From: JBBQVZ01 sp963695975 | Lineage (GTDB): Bacteria; Actinomycetota; UBA4738; HRBIN12 | Assembly: GCA_963695975.1 (NCBI GenBank) | Contig: CAVOIB010000009.1 | Span: 124,001-188,000 of the forward strand | Length of the DNA: 64,000 nt | Direction: 5' to 3' | Shown here: piece after piece, positions 44,532-53,380 of the stretch | Numbering within the stretch: position 1 is the stretch's first letter | How the letters are laid out: every line of letters begins with the position of its first letter | Notes under the pieces: model-generated | The model's database searches: none | What the model was told of the DNA's origin: nothing | Seen by the model: only the letters and a program-made list of their open reading frames with translations | Program-made: the position numbers and the translations under genes

Positions 44532-45824
44532 GTGCGCGTCTCGAACAAGCCGCCGCGCTACCCCTGGTGGCAGCTCGTGCTCCTGGGCATCGCCGGCGCC
44601 GCGAAGTCGCTCGTGTGGCCACTGCGGCGCATGTGGCGCTCAGACCAGCCGATCGACCGATACGGCCTGTGTCATTTCACGAGCGTCGGCGGGGACGCGC
44701 TCCTCGCGATCTCGCTCGCCGACTCGGTGTTCTTCTCGATCCCGATCGGGCAGGCGAAGACCAGGGTCGCGCTCTACCTCTTGCTCACGATGGTGCCGCT
44801 GGCGCTCGCCGGACCGCTGCTGGTTCCGCTACTCGATCGCGCAGGTCCGCGTCGCGCGATCTCGTTCGCCGCCGCCGCCGGGCGCTCGGTTGTCGCGATC
44901 TATGCGGCACCACGCGTGGGCACGCTGGTGCTGTTCTCGGGGGCGCTCATCTTGCTCGTGCTCTCCAAGGTCCACGCGATCACCAAGAACGGCCTGACGA
45001 TGGCTTACGCGCCTCCCGACGAGGGGTTGATGCGGTCCAACGCCCGGCTGGGCAGGATCGCTGTCGCGGGGGTGATCGTCGTATTCCCGTTCGGCTACCT
45101 GTTCCTGAAGGCGTGGGGCGCGACGGGACCGATCTACCTGGCGGCCGTCGTCTACGCGATCTCGGCGCTCCTGAACCTTCGGCTTCCGCATCCGCACGTG
45201 AAGCCGTCGCGGAAGCCCGACGTCGGTCGACGAGGGCGGATCCCCCAGCTGACGGGCCCCGCGATCGGGGCCGCAGGGATGCGCGCGGCGAGTGGATTCT
45301 TACTGTTCCTCTTGGCGTTCTCGCTCCGGCGAGGGGGTGAGCCCTTGTGGTGGTTCGGCGTGCTTGCGGCGGCAGGGGTTGCGGGCGGGTTCTTCGCGGA
45401 CATCTCGGCCCCGAGGTTGCCGACCGACACCCGCGAGGAGGCGGTGGTGATCGCCTGCGTGTCGGCGGGTGCGATCGGGGCGTTGCTCGCGTTCGAGGTG
45501 TTCGGACTCCCGCTGCTCACCGTGTACGCGCTCGTCGCGGGCGCGGCGACCGAGCTCGGCCGGCTCGCGTTCCAGAGCTTGATGCAGCGCAACGCGCCTC
45601 ACGGCGCCCTCGGCCGGGTCTTCGTTCGCTACGAGGTGATGTTCCAGCTCGCGTGGGTGGGCGGCGCGTTCATCCCCGCGCTGCTCCCGATCGACTTCCG
45701 CACCGGCATCCTGATCCTCGCGGCGTTCTATGTGGCGATCGCGGCCGCCTACGTCGTCCAGGCGAAGCGCGGGAGCAGGCGGCCCTCGGGAGATGCGAGG
45801 GACCGAAACGACGGTGACACGTAA
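44532..45824 (+). CDS. MFS-like multi-pass membrane protein
   Basis: 430 aa, about eleven or twelve hydrophobic helices. The N-terminal 30 residues are basic and cytoplasmic. FTSVGGDALLAISLADSVFFSIP and ALYLLLTMVPLALAGPLLVPLLDRAGPRRAI follow the MFS pattern with a loop 2-3-like DRAGPRR. Similar proteins are common in Actinomycetota, without a known substrate. GTG start 12 bases after gatB. Confidence 0.72.
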   Translation: MRVSNKPPRYPWWQLVLLGIAGAAKSLVWPLRRMWRSDQPIDRYGLCHFTSVGGDALLAISLADSVFFSIPIGQAKTRVALYLLLTMVPLALAGPLLVPLLDRAGPRRAISFAAAAGRSVVAIYAAPRVGTLVLFSGALILLVLSKVHAITKNGLTMAYAPPDEGLMRSNARLGRIAVAGVIVVFPFGYLFLKAWGATGPIYLAAVVYAISALLNLRLPHPHVKPSRKPDVGRRGRIPQLTGPAIGAAGMRAASGFLLFLLAFSLRRGGEPLWWFGVLAAAGVAGGFFADISAPRLPTDTREEAVVIACVSAGAIGALLAFEVFGLPLLTVYALVAGAATELGRLAFQSLMQRNAPHGALGRVFVRYEVMFQLAWVGGAFIPALLPIDFRTGILILAAFYVAIAAAYVVQAKRGSRRPSGDARDRNDGDT

Positions 45825-45827
45825 GCT
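45822..45827 (+). promoter_or_regulatory. -10 box of the Rieske-reductase unit
   Basis: TAAGCT includes the stop codon of the preceding gene. The start codon is at 45866, so this mRNA would have a leader of about 32 bases with a GAGGAGGGG ribosome site at 45852-45860. Confidence 0.45.
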
Positions 45828-45865
45828 GGGCATGCAACCCGTGTTCTGCAGCGAGGAGGGGATCG

Positions 45866-46177
45866 ATGGCGGAGTTCGTAACGGTCGGTCGCGCTGACGA
45901 GATCGGTGAAGGCGAGGCGAAGGCGTTCCCTGTGGGCGGCAGCGAGATCGCCGTCTCGCGCGTGGGTGGGGCGCTCTACGCGTTCAGTGACATCTGCACG
46001 CACCGAGCCTGCAATCTCTCGATGGGCGGAGAGATCGACGGCACGTCCATCACGTGTGAGTGCCACGGGAGCACGTTCGACATGACGACCGGCGAGGTCC
46101 TGGAGGGTCCTGCGGAAGAGCCGATCGCAACGTTCCAGGCGCGAGACGAGGGCGGGGATCTGCAGATCGAGGTCTGA
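45866..46177 (+). CDS. Rieske-type [2Fe-2S] ferredoxin
   Basis: 103 aa. Rieske cluster ligands Cys44/His46 (CTHRAC) and Cys64/His67 (CECHGSTFD). No oxygenase domain and no signal peptide, so it is a soluble electron carrier of the biphenyl-dioxygenase ferredoxin or NirD type. It is followed three bases later by a ferredoxin reductase, a standard electron-supply pair, but no terminal oxygenase is present in the window. Confidence 0.92.
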   Translation: MAEFVTVGRADEIGEGEAKAFPVGGSEIAVSRVGGALYAFSDICTHRACNLSMGGEIDGTSITCECHGSTFDMTTGEVLEGPAEEPIATFQARDEGGDLQIEV

Positions 46178-46180
46178 CGC

Positions 46181-47413
46181 GTGAGCGACCGTCGGACGTT
46201 CGTCGTCGTCGGGGCGAGCCTCTGCGGTGCGACGACGGTCGCCACGCTCCGATCCGAGGGCTTCGACGGACGGATCGTCTTCATCGGAGCCGAGGAACAT
46301 CCCCCGTACGAACGGCCGCCGCTCTCCAAGGAGTACCTGCGCGGCGAGGATCCGCTGGAGAAGATCCTGGTGCGACCAGAGGCCTGGTACGAAGACCACG
46401 ACGTCCAGACCCGGTTCGGCACGCTCGTCACGCAACTCGACGCGCACGACCGCTCGGTGGTGCTGGCGGGAGGCGAGCGGGTCGGGTTCGACGCGCTCCT
46501 CATGGCCACGGGCGGGCGGAACCGGCGGATCGACGTCCCCGGCTCGGAGCTCGCCGGCGTGTTCGATCTCCGCGGACTGGACGACGCCGACGGTATCCGG
46601 GCGGCCGTTGAGGGCGCTCCACGCGTCGTTTGCGTAGGGATGGGGTTCATCGGGGCCGAGGTGGCCGCATCGCTCCGCGCGATGGAGTGCGACGTAACGG
46701 TCGTGGAGATCTTCGAGACCGCTTTATACCGGGTGCTCGGCGGACAGATCGGGCGCGTCCTCGAGGCGATCCATCGCGACAGCGGAGTGACGATGCACTT
46801 CAACGACGTTGTCGCGCGATTCGAGGGCGACGGCCGGCTGGAGCAGGTCGTGACGAGCGGCGGCACGGCGATCGACGCCGACGTCGCGATCGTGGGGATC
46901 GGAACGTCGCCGGCCGTCGAGCTGATGGCCGGGACGGGTCTCGACCGGGCCGACGGGATCCCCGTCGGCCCGACCCTCGAGACGCCGATACCAGGCGTCT
47001 TCGCGGCGGGCGACGTCGCCCTTCACGACCATCCGGTGTTCGGTCCCATCCGCGTCGAACACTTCGACAACGCCTTGAAGATGGGCGAGACGGCGGCCCG
47101 CAACATGCTCGGGGCAGGTGAGGTCTTCGACGATCCGCACTGGTTCTGGTCGGATCAGTACGACGTTCAGATCCAGATGGCGGGGTTCGCGCCCACGTGG
47201 GAGCGGATGGTCGTACGGGGGTCGCTCGAGGAACGATCGTTCTGTGCGTTCCTGCTCGACGCCGCCGGTGTCCTTCGGTCGACGGTGTCGATCGCGTGGG
47301 CTCGTGATGTCCGGCGCTCGCTCGAGCTGATCCGCCGGGAGATCCGCCCCGATCCGGGCGCGCTCGCCGATCCCGACGTGGACCTCCGCACGCTGGTATC
47401 GGGGGAGCGATGA
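46181..47413 (+). CDS. FAD/NAD(P)-dependent ferredoxin reductase
   Basis: 410 aa. Two Rossmann motifs: FAD-binding VVVGASLCGATTVATLR and NAD-binding VGMGFIGAEVAASL. PPYERPPLSKEYL is the active-site stretch of oxygenase-coupled reductases, and IPGVFAAGDVA binds the FAD tail. A C-terminal reductase domain follows (DVQIQMAGFAP). Reduces the adjacent Rieske ferredoxin. GTG start. Confidence 0.9.
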   Translation: MSDRRTFVVVGASLCGATTVATLRSEGFDGRIVFIGAEEHPPYERPPLSKEYLRGEDPLEKILVRPEAWYEDHDVQTRFGTLVTQLDAHDRSVVLAGGERVGFDALLMATGGRNRRIDVPGSELAGVFDLRGLDDADGIRAAVEGAPRVVCVGMGFIGAEVAASLRAMECDVTVVEIFETALYRVLGGQIGRVLEAIHRDSGVTMHFNDVVARFEGDGRLEQVVTSGGTAIDADVAIVGIGTSPAVELMAGTGLDRADGIPVGPTLETPIPGVFAAGDVALHDHPVFGPIRVEHFDNALKMGETAARNMLGAGEVFDDPHWFWSDQYDVQIQMAGFAPTWERMVVRGSLEERSFCAFLLDAAGVLRSTVSIAWARDVRRSLELIRREIRPDPGALADPDVDLRTLVSGER

Positions 47414-47417
47414 TTGC

Positions 47418-47456
47418 TAGGCTGCGGTTCCAACCTGCTCCGGCTCGTTGCCGGAG
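47418..47456 (+). promoter_or_regulatory. Promoter and leader hairpin of the aminotransferase-serA unit
   Basis: -10 box TAGGCT (47418-47423), then a hairpin CTCCGGC (47438-47444) / GCCGGAG (47450-47456) with a 5-base loop in the predicted leader, then AGGAG at 47470-47474 before GTG 47483. Confidence 0.45.
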
Positions 47457-47482
47457 GGACACCGTCTTGAGGAGTGAGCGCA

Positions 47483-48641
47483 GTGGACAGGCCCGAGATC
47501 ATCCTTGCTCCCGGCCCAACGCCGATCCCACCCGAGGTGCTGCTCGCGCAGGGGAGCCCGCTCGTGTATCACAGAGGCCCCGGTTTCGGGAACCTGATGC
47601 GCGACGTCACCGTCCGCCTGAAGGAGCTTTATCGGACCTCCGACGCCGACATCTTGCTGATGACGTCGAGCGGAACGGGAGGCCTCGAGTCCGCGATCCA
47701 GAACTGCTTCTCGCCGGGTGACGAGGTGTTCGTTCCGCTGGCTGGTTTCTTCGCCGACCGGTGGAAGCGTCTCGCCGAGGCCTACGGCCTTGTCGTGCGC
47801 ACGATCGAGTACGAGTGGGGCACGCGGATCCGCCCGGACGAGGTGACGACCGTCGCTCGCCGAACACCCGGTGAAGGCCGTGCTTCTGACCCAGAGCGAG
47901 ACCTCCACCGGCGTGATCCAACCGATCGAAGAGCTCACACGTGTGGCGCGCGACGCCGGCGCGCTCGTCGTGGTCGACGTGGTCTCGTCGCTCGGCGCGG
48001 TGCCGTTCGCCTTCGACGATTGGGGCGTGGACGTCGCGGTGGGCGGCTCCCAGAAGGCGCTCTCCGCCTCTCCGGGCATCGCGTTCGTGGCACTCGGCGA
48101 CCGGGCATGGGCGGCGGCCGAGGGCGCGACCAACCCGCGTTTCTACTTCGACTGGGCGACGTACAAGCGCTTCGCCGAGCTGCCCGATCCCGAGAACCCG
48201 TGGACCCCCGCGATCAGCGTGATGCAGGGATTGCGCGCGGCGCTCGAGCTGTATTTCCAAGACGGCGTCGACATCGCGCTCTCACGCCACCGGATGTTGT
48301 CGCGCGCGGTCAAGGATGGCGTGCAGGCGCTCGGCCTGGACCTGTTCGGAGAAGGCCTGGAGCAGAACTGGACCGTGACCGCGATCCGGGCTCCCGAGGG
48401 TCTCGACGCGGACACGATCGCGAACCGGATCCGCGCGGACTTCGGTGTCGTGCTCGCTCCGGGCCAGGGGCCGTTGAAGGGCAAGGTCTTCCGGATCGGA
48501 CATTTCGGCTACTTCAGCCAGCTCGATATCCTCCGCGGCTTGGCGGCGCTCGAGATGACCCTCGAACGCCTCGGGTACCCCGTGAAGCGCGGCGCCGCGG
48601 TCGCGGCCGCCGAGGGCGTATTCGCGGAGCCCGAGGGCTAA
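47483..48641 (+). pseudogene. Class V aminotransferase (alanine-glyoxylate/phosphoserine type), frameshifted
   Basis: Aminotransferase of the alanine:glyoxylate/serine:pyruvate group split by one frameshift. The N-terminal part (IILAPGPTPIPPEVL, MTSSGTGGLE) runs to about 47850. An extra T at 47853 breaks the frame; removing it gives ALAEHPVKAVLLTQSETSTG without a gap, and the rest is intact to 48641, including the PLP Lys in GGSQKALSASPG. Directly followed by serA, which suggests the serC-like role of phosphoserine aminotransferase. Either a real inactivating mutation or an assembly/sequencing error; intact codon use on both sides favours a recent event or error. Start GTG 47483 has AGGAG 8 bases upstream; GTG 47474 overlaps that site. 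Confidence 0.8.
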
Positions 48642-48647
48642 CGCCCG

Positions 48648-50231
48648 GTGCGCGTCCTCGTCACGGAGAAGCTCTCCGACCAGGGCCTGGATCTTCTCCG
48701 CCGCGACCTCCAGGTGGACGTGCGCCCCGACCTCGCCACCGGTGACCTCGCGAAGGAGATCGGCCCGTACGAAGGGTTGATCGTCCGATCCCAGACCCGC
48801 GTGACGGCCGAGGTGCTGGAGGCCGCCGAGCATCTACGGGTGGTGGCACGCGCGGGGATCGGTCTGGACAACGTGGACGTCGATGCCGCCACGCGCCGCG
48901 GCATCATGGTGGTCAACGCGCCCCAGTCCAACGTGATCTCGGCCGCCGAGCACTCGCTGGCTCTGCTCCTCGCGCAGGCGCGGAACGTGCCACAGGCCGA
49001 CGCAGCGTTGAGGGCTGGAAAGTGGGAGCGAGCTGAGTGGGAGGGCGTCGAGCTCGCGGGGAAGACCCTCGGGCTCATCGGCCTCGGCCGAGTCGGGGCG
49101 CTCGTGGCGGCCAGGGCCTCCGCGTTCGGGATGCGGCTGATCGCGTTCGACCCCTACGTGTCGGCCGATCGCGCGAAAGAGATCGGTGTGGACGTGATGC
49201 CGACGCTCGAGGCGTTGCTGGTCCAGGCCGACTTCGTCTCGATCCACCTGCCGCGGACCTCGGAGACCGAACAGCTGATCGGGGCTCACGAGCTCTCGCT
49301 GATGAAACCCGGCGCGCGGTTGATCAACACGGCGCGCGGCGGGATCGTGGACGAGGACGCCCTGGTGAAGGCGATCGAGGCCGGCCATCTGGGCGGTGCG
49401 GCGCTCGACGTGTTCGCGGTCGAGCCCACGATCGACAGCCCGTTGTTCCGGTTCGACAACGTCGTGGTCACGCCGCATCTCGGCGCCTCCACACGTGAGG
49501 CGCAGGACAAGGCCGGGACGACGGTCGCCGAGATGGTTCGCCTGGCGCTCCGAGGTGAGTTCGTGCCCTACGCCGTCAACGTCTCCGCAGGCGCCGACGT
49601 CTCCGAGATCGTCCGGCCGTTCGTCGCGCTCGCCGAGCGGCTCGGAGCGCTCCTCGCGGGACTCGCCGACGGCGGCGTGCGATCGATCGTCTGCTCGTAC
49701 CTCGGTCGGATCGCCGAAGCCGACACACGTGTGCTCACCCTCGCGATCCTGAAGGGGATCTTAGGGAAGGTCGTTCACGAACCCGTCTCGTTCGTCAACG
49801 CGCCGATGCTCGCACGGGAGCGAGGGATCACGGTGAGCGAGATGCGTTCGACCGTGTCCGAGGACTACGTGAGCCACATCTCGCTGCGGGCCGATACCGA
49901 CGACGGGCCGGTGAGCGTCGGCGGGACGCTCGTGGGGAAGCGCAACTCCGAGCGTGTGATGCAGGTGTACGACTTCGATGTGGAGATGGCGCCGGCCGAG
50001 CACATGATCTTCTTCACGTACGACGACCGGCCAGGGGTCATCGGGACGGTTGGGACGATCCTCGGCGAGCACGGCGTGAACATCGGGACGATGGAGGTGG
50101 GACGGCAGAGCGAGGGTGGCGTGGCCCTGATGTGCCTCACGGTCGACGCGCCGGTGCCGCAGCACATCCTCGCGAACGTCGCCAGGGAGATCGGTGCCAG
50201 CCGCCTGCGGGCGATCACGCTTCCCGCCTGA
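48648..50231 (+). CDS. serA: D-3-phosphoglycerate dehydrogenase SerA
   Basis: 527 aa, long form. First step of serine biosynthesis. Substrate/NAD-binding domains: RSQTRVTAEVLEAAE, NAD motif GLIGLGRVGALVA, VTPHLGASTREAQ with catalytic His. The C-terminus adds the allosteric substrate-binding (ASB) domain and an ACT domain (FFTYDDRPGVIGTVGTIL), the mycobacterial-type architecture subject to serine feedback. GTG start six bases after the aminotransferase stop. Confidence 0.95.
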   Translation: MRVLVTEKLSDQGLDLLRRDLQVDVRPDLATGDLAKEIGPYEGLIVRSQTRVTAEVLEAAEHLRVVARAGIGLDNVDVDAATRRGIMVVNAPQSNVISAAEHSLALLLAQARNVPQADAALRAGKWERAEWEGVELAGKTLGLIGLGRVGALVAARASAFGMRLIAFDPYVSADRAKEIGVDVMPTLEALLVQADFVSIHLPRTSETEQLIGAHELSLMKPGARLINTARGGIVDEDALVKAIEAGHLGGAALDVFAVEPTIDSPLFRFDNVVVTPHLGASTREAQDKAGTTVAEMVRLALRGEFVPYAVNVSAGADVSEIVRPFVALAERLGALLAGLADGGVRSIVCSYLGRIAEADTRVLTLAILKGILGKVVHEPVSFVNAPMLARERGITVSEMRSTVSEDYVSHISLRADTDDGPVSVGGTLVGKRNSERVMQVYDFDVEMAPAEHMIFFTYDDRPGVIGTVGTILGEHGVNIGTMEVGRQSEGGVALMCLTVDAPVPQHILANVAREIGASRLRAITLPA

Positions 50232-50261
50232 GCAGGTCCATGTGGGCACGAGACACCGTGC

Positions 50262-50321
50262 TAAACTCGCCGGGTTATGAGGCGACTCCACTCGAAGATC
50301 CCGAACGCCGGCACGGTCTGA
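50262..50321 (+). other. Promoter and possible 14-codon leader ORF before the MFS gene
   Basis: -10 box TAAACT (50262-50267) is followed 9 bases later by ATG 50277, which opens a 14-codon frame (MRRLHSKIPNAGTV) ending at 50321. The MFS start is 72 bases further on, with its own AGGAG site. The layout matches a leaderless upstream ORF that could couple drug or stress sensing to transporter expression; it may also be chance. Confidence 0.35.
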
Positions 50322-50393
50322 CGCGCACCCCCGCGTCACGTGCCCGGTAGGTCGTCGAGTCACGCCCACCCTCGAACCACAGGAGTCGCTCCG

Positions 50394-51644
50394 ATGGAAC
50401 GTTCACCCAGGTCCAACGTCCGCAGACTGGCGTTCGGTCGCCTGATCTCCGTCACCGGAGGAGCCGCGGCCTACACCGCGCTGATGTTCACCGTGTGGGA
50501 GACGACGCATTCCGCCGCCTGGCAATCCGCGACGCTGCTCCTCACGTTCGGTGTTGTCGGGGTGCTGGCACCGATCACCGGTCAGCTCGGAGACCGCTTC
50601 GATCGCAGGACCGTCATGATCGTCTCAGAGTTGATCGCGGCCGCCGTGTTCCTGGCGATGGCGTTCGTCGGTGCACCCAAGCCGCTCGTGGCACTCGCGT
50701 TCATCTCGGCGCTGGCAGAATCGCCCTTCTGGTCGGCTTCGGGCGCGGCCATCCCCAACCTGGTCGAGCGCCCGGAGGACATCGCGTGGGCGAACAGTCT
50801 GCTCGGTCTCGGTCGGAACGCAGGCATCATGATCGGGCCGATGATCGGTGGTGTCCTCCTCACCGTGCTCGGCGCCTCATGGGTTTTCGCCATCAATGCC
50901 GCCACGTTCCTCGTGTCGGTCATGCTGACGATGTCTGTTCGCGGCGACTACGCGGGGGAACGAACTCGATCCGAGGAGGAGGCGCATCGTGGGATCGGAG
51001 CCGGGATCCGGTTCCTCTGGAACGAGCCGGTGATCCGTCGCATGACCGTCGCCTGGCTGGTCTTCCTGCTCGGAGCCGGCATGGGGATGGTCGCCGATGC
51101 ACCGCTCGCTGATGCGTTCGGGGCGGGCTCCGTCGGATTCGGACTCCTGATCGCCGTATGGGGCGGCGGGTCCGTCGTGGGCTCGCTGCTCGGGCGGAAG
51201 CTGACCGCACGGACCGAGCCGTTGTGGCTCGTGATCGGGGCTGCCGGGATCGCGCTCGGTCACCTGGGCGTCGGCCTCGCGCCGGTGTTCTGGTTCGTCC
51301 TTGTGTCGGGACTGATCATGGGGACGAGCGACGGACTCACGATCGTCGCCGAGACCGGCATCATGCAGCGGCGAACGCCGGATGCGGTGCGGAGCCGGGC
51401 GATGGCCGCCTTCGACGCGGTGCTCTCGCTGGGACTCGCGACCGCCTACGTCTTCGCGGGACCGGTGCTGAAGGCCGTCGGTCCGCAGCGGGTGTATCTC
51501 CTGGGCGGCGTCGCCGCGATCGGCGCCACGCTCGTCCTGGCGCCGCTGCTCCGGTTGAGTCGCGGGGCGGCAACCGAGGAAGCTCTCGGTTCTGCCGAAC
51601 CGGACTCGCTGCGCGTCATCCCGGCACCGCCGGACCTGGGCTGA
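50394..51644 (+). CDS. MFS transporter (MFS_3/enterobactin-exporter-like)
   Basis: 416 aa, twelve helices. LGDRFDRRTVMIVSE in loop 2-3 is the MFS motif A (G-x-L-x-D-x-x-D-R-R). Other features (AAIPNLVERPEDIAWANSL) are typical of the MFS_3 group that exports siderophores, macrolides and other drugs. ATG 50394 is supported by AGGAG at 50381-50385. Upstream leader ORF noted separately; a strong terminator follows. Confidence 0.85.
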   Translation: MERSPRSNVRRLAFGRLISVTGGAAAYTALMFTVWETTHSAAWQSATLLLTFGVVGVLAPITGQLGDRFDRRTVMIVSELIAAAVFLAMAFVGAPKPLVALAFISALAESPFWSASGAAIPNLVERPEDIAWANSLLGLGRNAGIMIGPMIGGVLLTVLGASWVFAINAATFLVSVMLTMSVRGDYAGERTRSEEEAHRGIGAGIRFLWNEPVIRRMTVAWLVFLLGAGMGMVADAPLADAFGAGSVGFGLLIAVWGGGSVVGSLLGRKLTARTEPLWLVIGAAGIALGHLGVGLAPVFWFVLVSGLIMGTSDGLTIVAETGIMQRRTPDAVRSRAMAAFDAVLSLGLATAYVFAGPVLKAVGPQRVYLLGGVAAIGATLVLAPLLRLSRGAATEEALGSAEPDSLRVIPAPPDLG

Positions 51645-51648
51645 ACAG

Positions 51649-51678
51649 ACGGTCAGGGGCCGAGGGCCCCCTGACCGT
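51649..51678 (+). terminator. Strong hairpin terminator after the MFS gene
   Basis: ACGGTCAGGGG (51649-51659) and CCCCTGACCGT (51668-51678) form a perfect 11-bp stem with an 8-base loop, followed by TTCCGT. Confidence 0.8.
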
Positions 51679-51712
51679 TCCGTCCGTCGGCGATCTCGGC
51701 AGGTCGATCTTC

Positions 51713-51742
51713 TTGTCTTGAACGACCGTTCAGGAGTAGGGT
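51713..51742 (+). promoter_or_regulatory. Promoter of the flavoprotein gene with a perfect internal operator
   Basis: -35 TTGTCT (51713-51718), 18-base spacer, -10 TAGGGT (51737-51742). Inside the spacer sits TGAACG-AC-CGTTCA (51719-51732), a perfect inverted repeat of the type bound by TetR-family repressors. No regulator gene of that family is in the window. Confidence 0.65.
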
Positions 51743-51760
51743 GGCTCGCTCCCGACTCTC

Positions 51761-53377
51761 ATGACGGAACGCTACGACGCGATCGTGATCGGCGGAGGCC
51801 ACAACGGCCTCGTGGCGGCGGCGTACCTGGCCAAGGCCGGCGCTCGAACGGCGGTCCTGGAGGCGCGGCACAAGACCGGCGGCGCCGCGGACACGATGGC
51901 GCCGTGGCCGGACGCTCCCGAGTTCAAGGTCACGACGCTCAGCTACGTGATGAGCCTGATGCCCGACACGATCCTGCGCGATCTCGACCTCGCGCGGCAC
52001 GGCTACGAGGTCCACACGACCGGTCCGTACTTCGTCCCGTTCCCGGACGGCCGGTACATCGTCGAAGAGGACGATCCCAAGAAGAACCACGCCGAGTTCG
52101 CCAAGTTCTCGAAGAAGGACGCCGACGCGCTCGAGCGCTGGGAGGCGTGGATCGGAGGATTGGCAGACGTCCTCGGTCCGCTCCTGATGACGACGCCGCC
52201 TCGACTGGGCTCCAACCGACCATCCGACGTCCGCGAACAGCTCAGGCTGGCGTGGAGGTTCCGCGGGATGGACGTGGGCGGCGTCGGCGACATCACCCGC
52301 CTCATGACGATGTCGATCGTGGACATCCTGGATCGGTTCTTCGAGTCCGATCAGGTGAAGACCGTGATGTCGTTGAACGGGTTGATCGGCACATGGGCCG
52401 GACCGCACGAGCCCGGCACCGGCTACGTGATGGCACACCACTCGATAGGTGACGTCGGCAGCGGGACGTTGGGGGCATGGGCGGTGCCGATCGGCGGCAT
52501 GGGCGCGGTCGCGGCCGCGCTCGAGTCGAGCGCCCGCACCCTCGGCGCCGAGGTGCGGACGAACGCACGAGTGGCGCGGATCCTGACGAGATCCGGCGCC
52601 GCGATGGGAGTCGTTCTGGAAGGCGGCGAGCAGCTCGACGCTAGCGTCGTGATCACCGCGATCCATCCGAAGATCACGTTCCTGCAGCAGCTCGACCGGA
52701 GCGAGCTCCCCGAGGACTTCGTGCACGATATCGAGTCGTGGAGCTCGCGCAGCGGCGTGGTGAAGATCAACTGCGCGCTCGACCGGCCCCCCATCTTTAC
52801 CGCCAAGCCTGATCTGAAGGACCTGTCGGGCGGGTTCGAGCTCGCGCACTCGGTCGCGTACCTGGAGGAAGGGTTCGAGGAGGCGAGATCCGGGCGCCCC
52901 GCCACCCGGCCGTTCTCGGACGGCGTGATGCCCACTACCCATGATCCGACGCTCGCCCCCGAGGGCAAGCACATCGTGTCGCTCTTCACGCAGTGGGTAC
53001 CGCACACGTGGTCCGAGGACCCGCACAGGGACGAGCTCGAGGCGTACGCCGACCGCGTGATCCGAGGGTACGACGAGCTCGCGCCCGGCTTCGAGGACTC
53101 CATGCTGCACCGGCAGGTGATAGGTCCTTTCGACATGGAGCGCGAGTGGGGGTTGATCGGCGGCAACATCTTCCATGGGGAGCTCTCGGCCGAACAGCTC
53201 TTCCACATGCGCCCCGCGCCGGGATACGCGGACTATCGGACGCCCATCCGCGGCCTCTACCAGTGCTCGAGCGCCACGCATGCGGGCGGCGGTGTCACCG
53301 GTATCCCCGCCTACAACTGTGTCCGCGAGATCAAGAAGGACCGAAAGCGCAGCCCGCGCTCCCGATCGAAAGGCTGA
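51761..53377 (+). CDS. PYROXD2/phytoene-desaturase-like FAD oxidoreductase
   Basis: 538 aa. N-terminal dinucleotide motif AIVIGGGHNGLVAAAYLAKAG and the GG-doublet-like VLEARHKTGGAADT; C-terminal GLYQCSSATHAGGGVTGIPAYN closes the FAD site, a pattern of the CrtI/PYROXD2 superfamily. Carotenoid enzymes are not present nearby, so an amine- or other substrate-oxidising role with the GcvT-like proteins is more likely. First gene of the C1-like cluster; the GcvT-like gene begins four bases downstream. No membrane segment. Confidence 0.85.
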   Translation: MTERYDAIVIGGGHNGLVAAAYLAKAGARTAVLEARHKTGGAADTMAPWPDAPEFKVTTLSYVMSLMPDTILRDLDLARHGYEVHTTGPYFVPFPDGRYIVEEDDPKKNHAEFAKFSKKDADALERWEAWIGGLADVLGPLLMTTPPRLGSNRPSDVREQLRLAWRFRGMDVGGVGDITRLMTMSIVDILDRFFESDQVKTVMSLNGLIGTWAGPHEPGTGYVMAHHSIGDVGSGTLGAWAVPIGGMGAVAAALESSARTLGAEVRTNARVARILTRSGAAMGVVLEGGEQLDASVVITAIHPKITFLQQLDRSELPEDFVHDIESWSSRSGVVKINCALDRPPIFTAKPDLKDLSGGFELAHSVAYLEEGFEEARSGRPATRPFSDGVMPTTHDPTLAPEGKHIVSLFTQWVPHTWSEDPHRDELEAYADRVIRGYDELAPGFEDSMLHRQVIGPFDMEREWGLIGGNIFHGELSAEQLFHMRPAPGYADYRTPIRGLYQCSSATHAGGGVTGIPAYNCVREIKKDRKRSPRSRSKG

Positions 53378-53380
53378 ACC

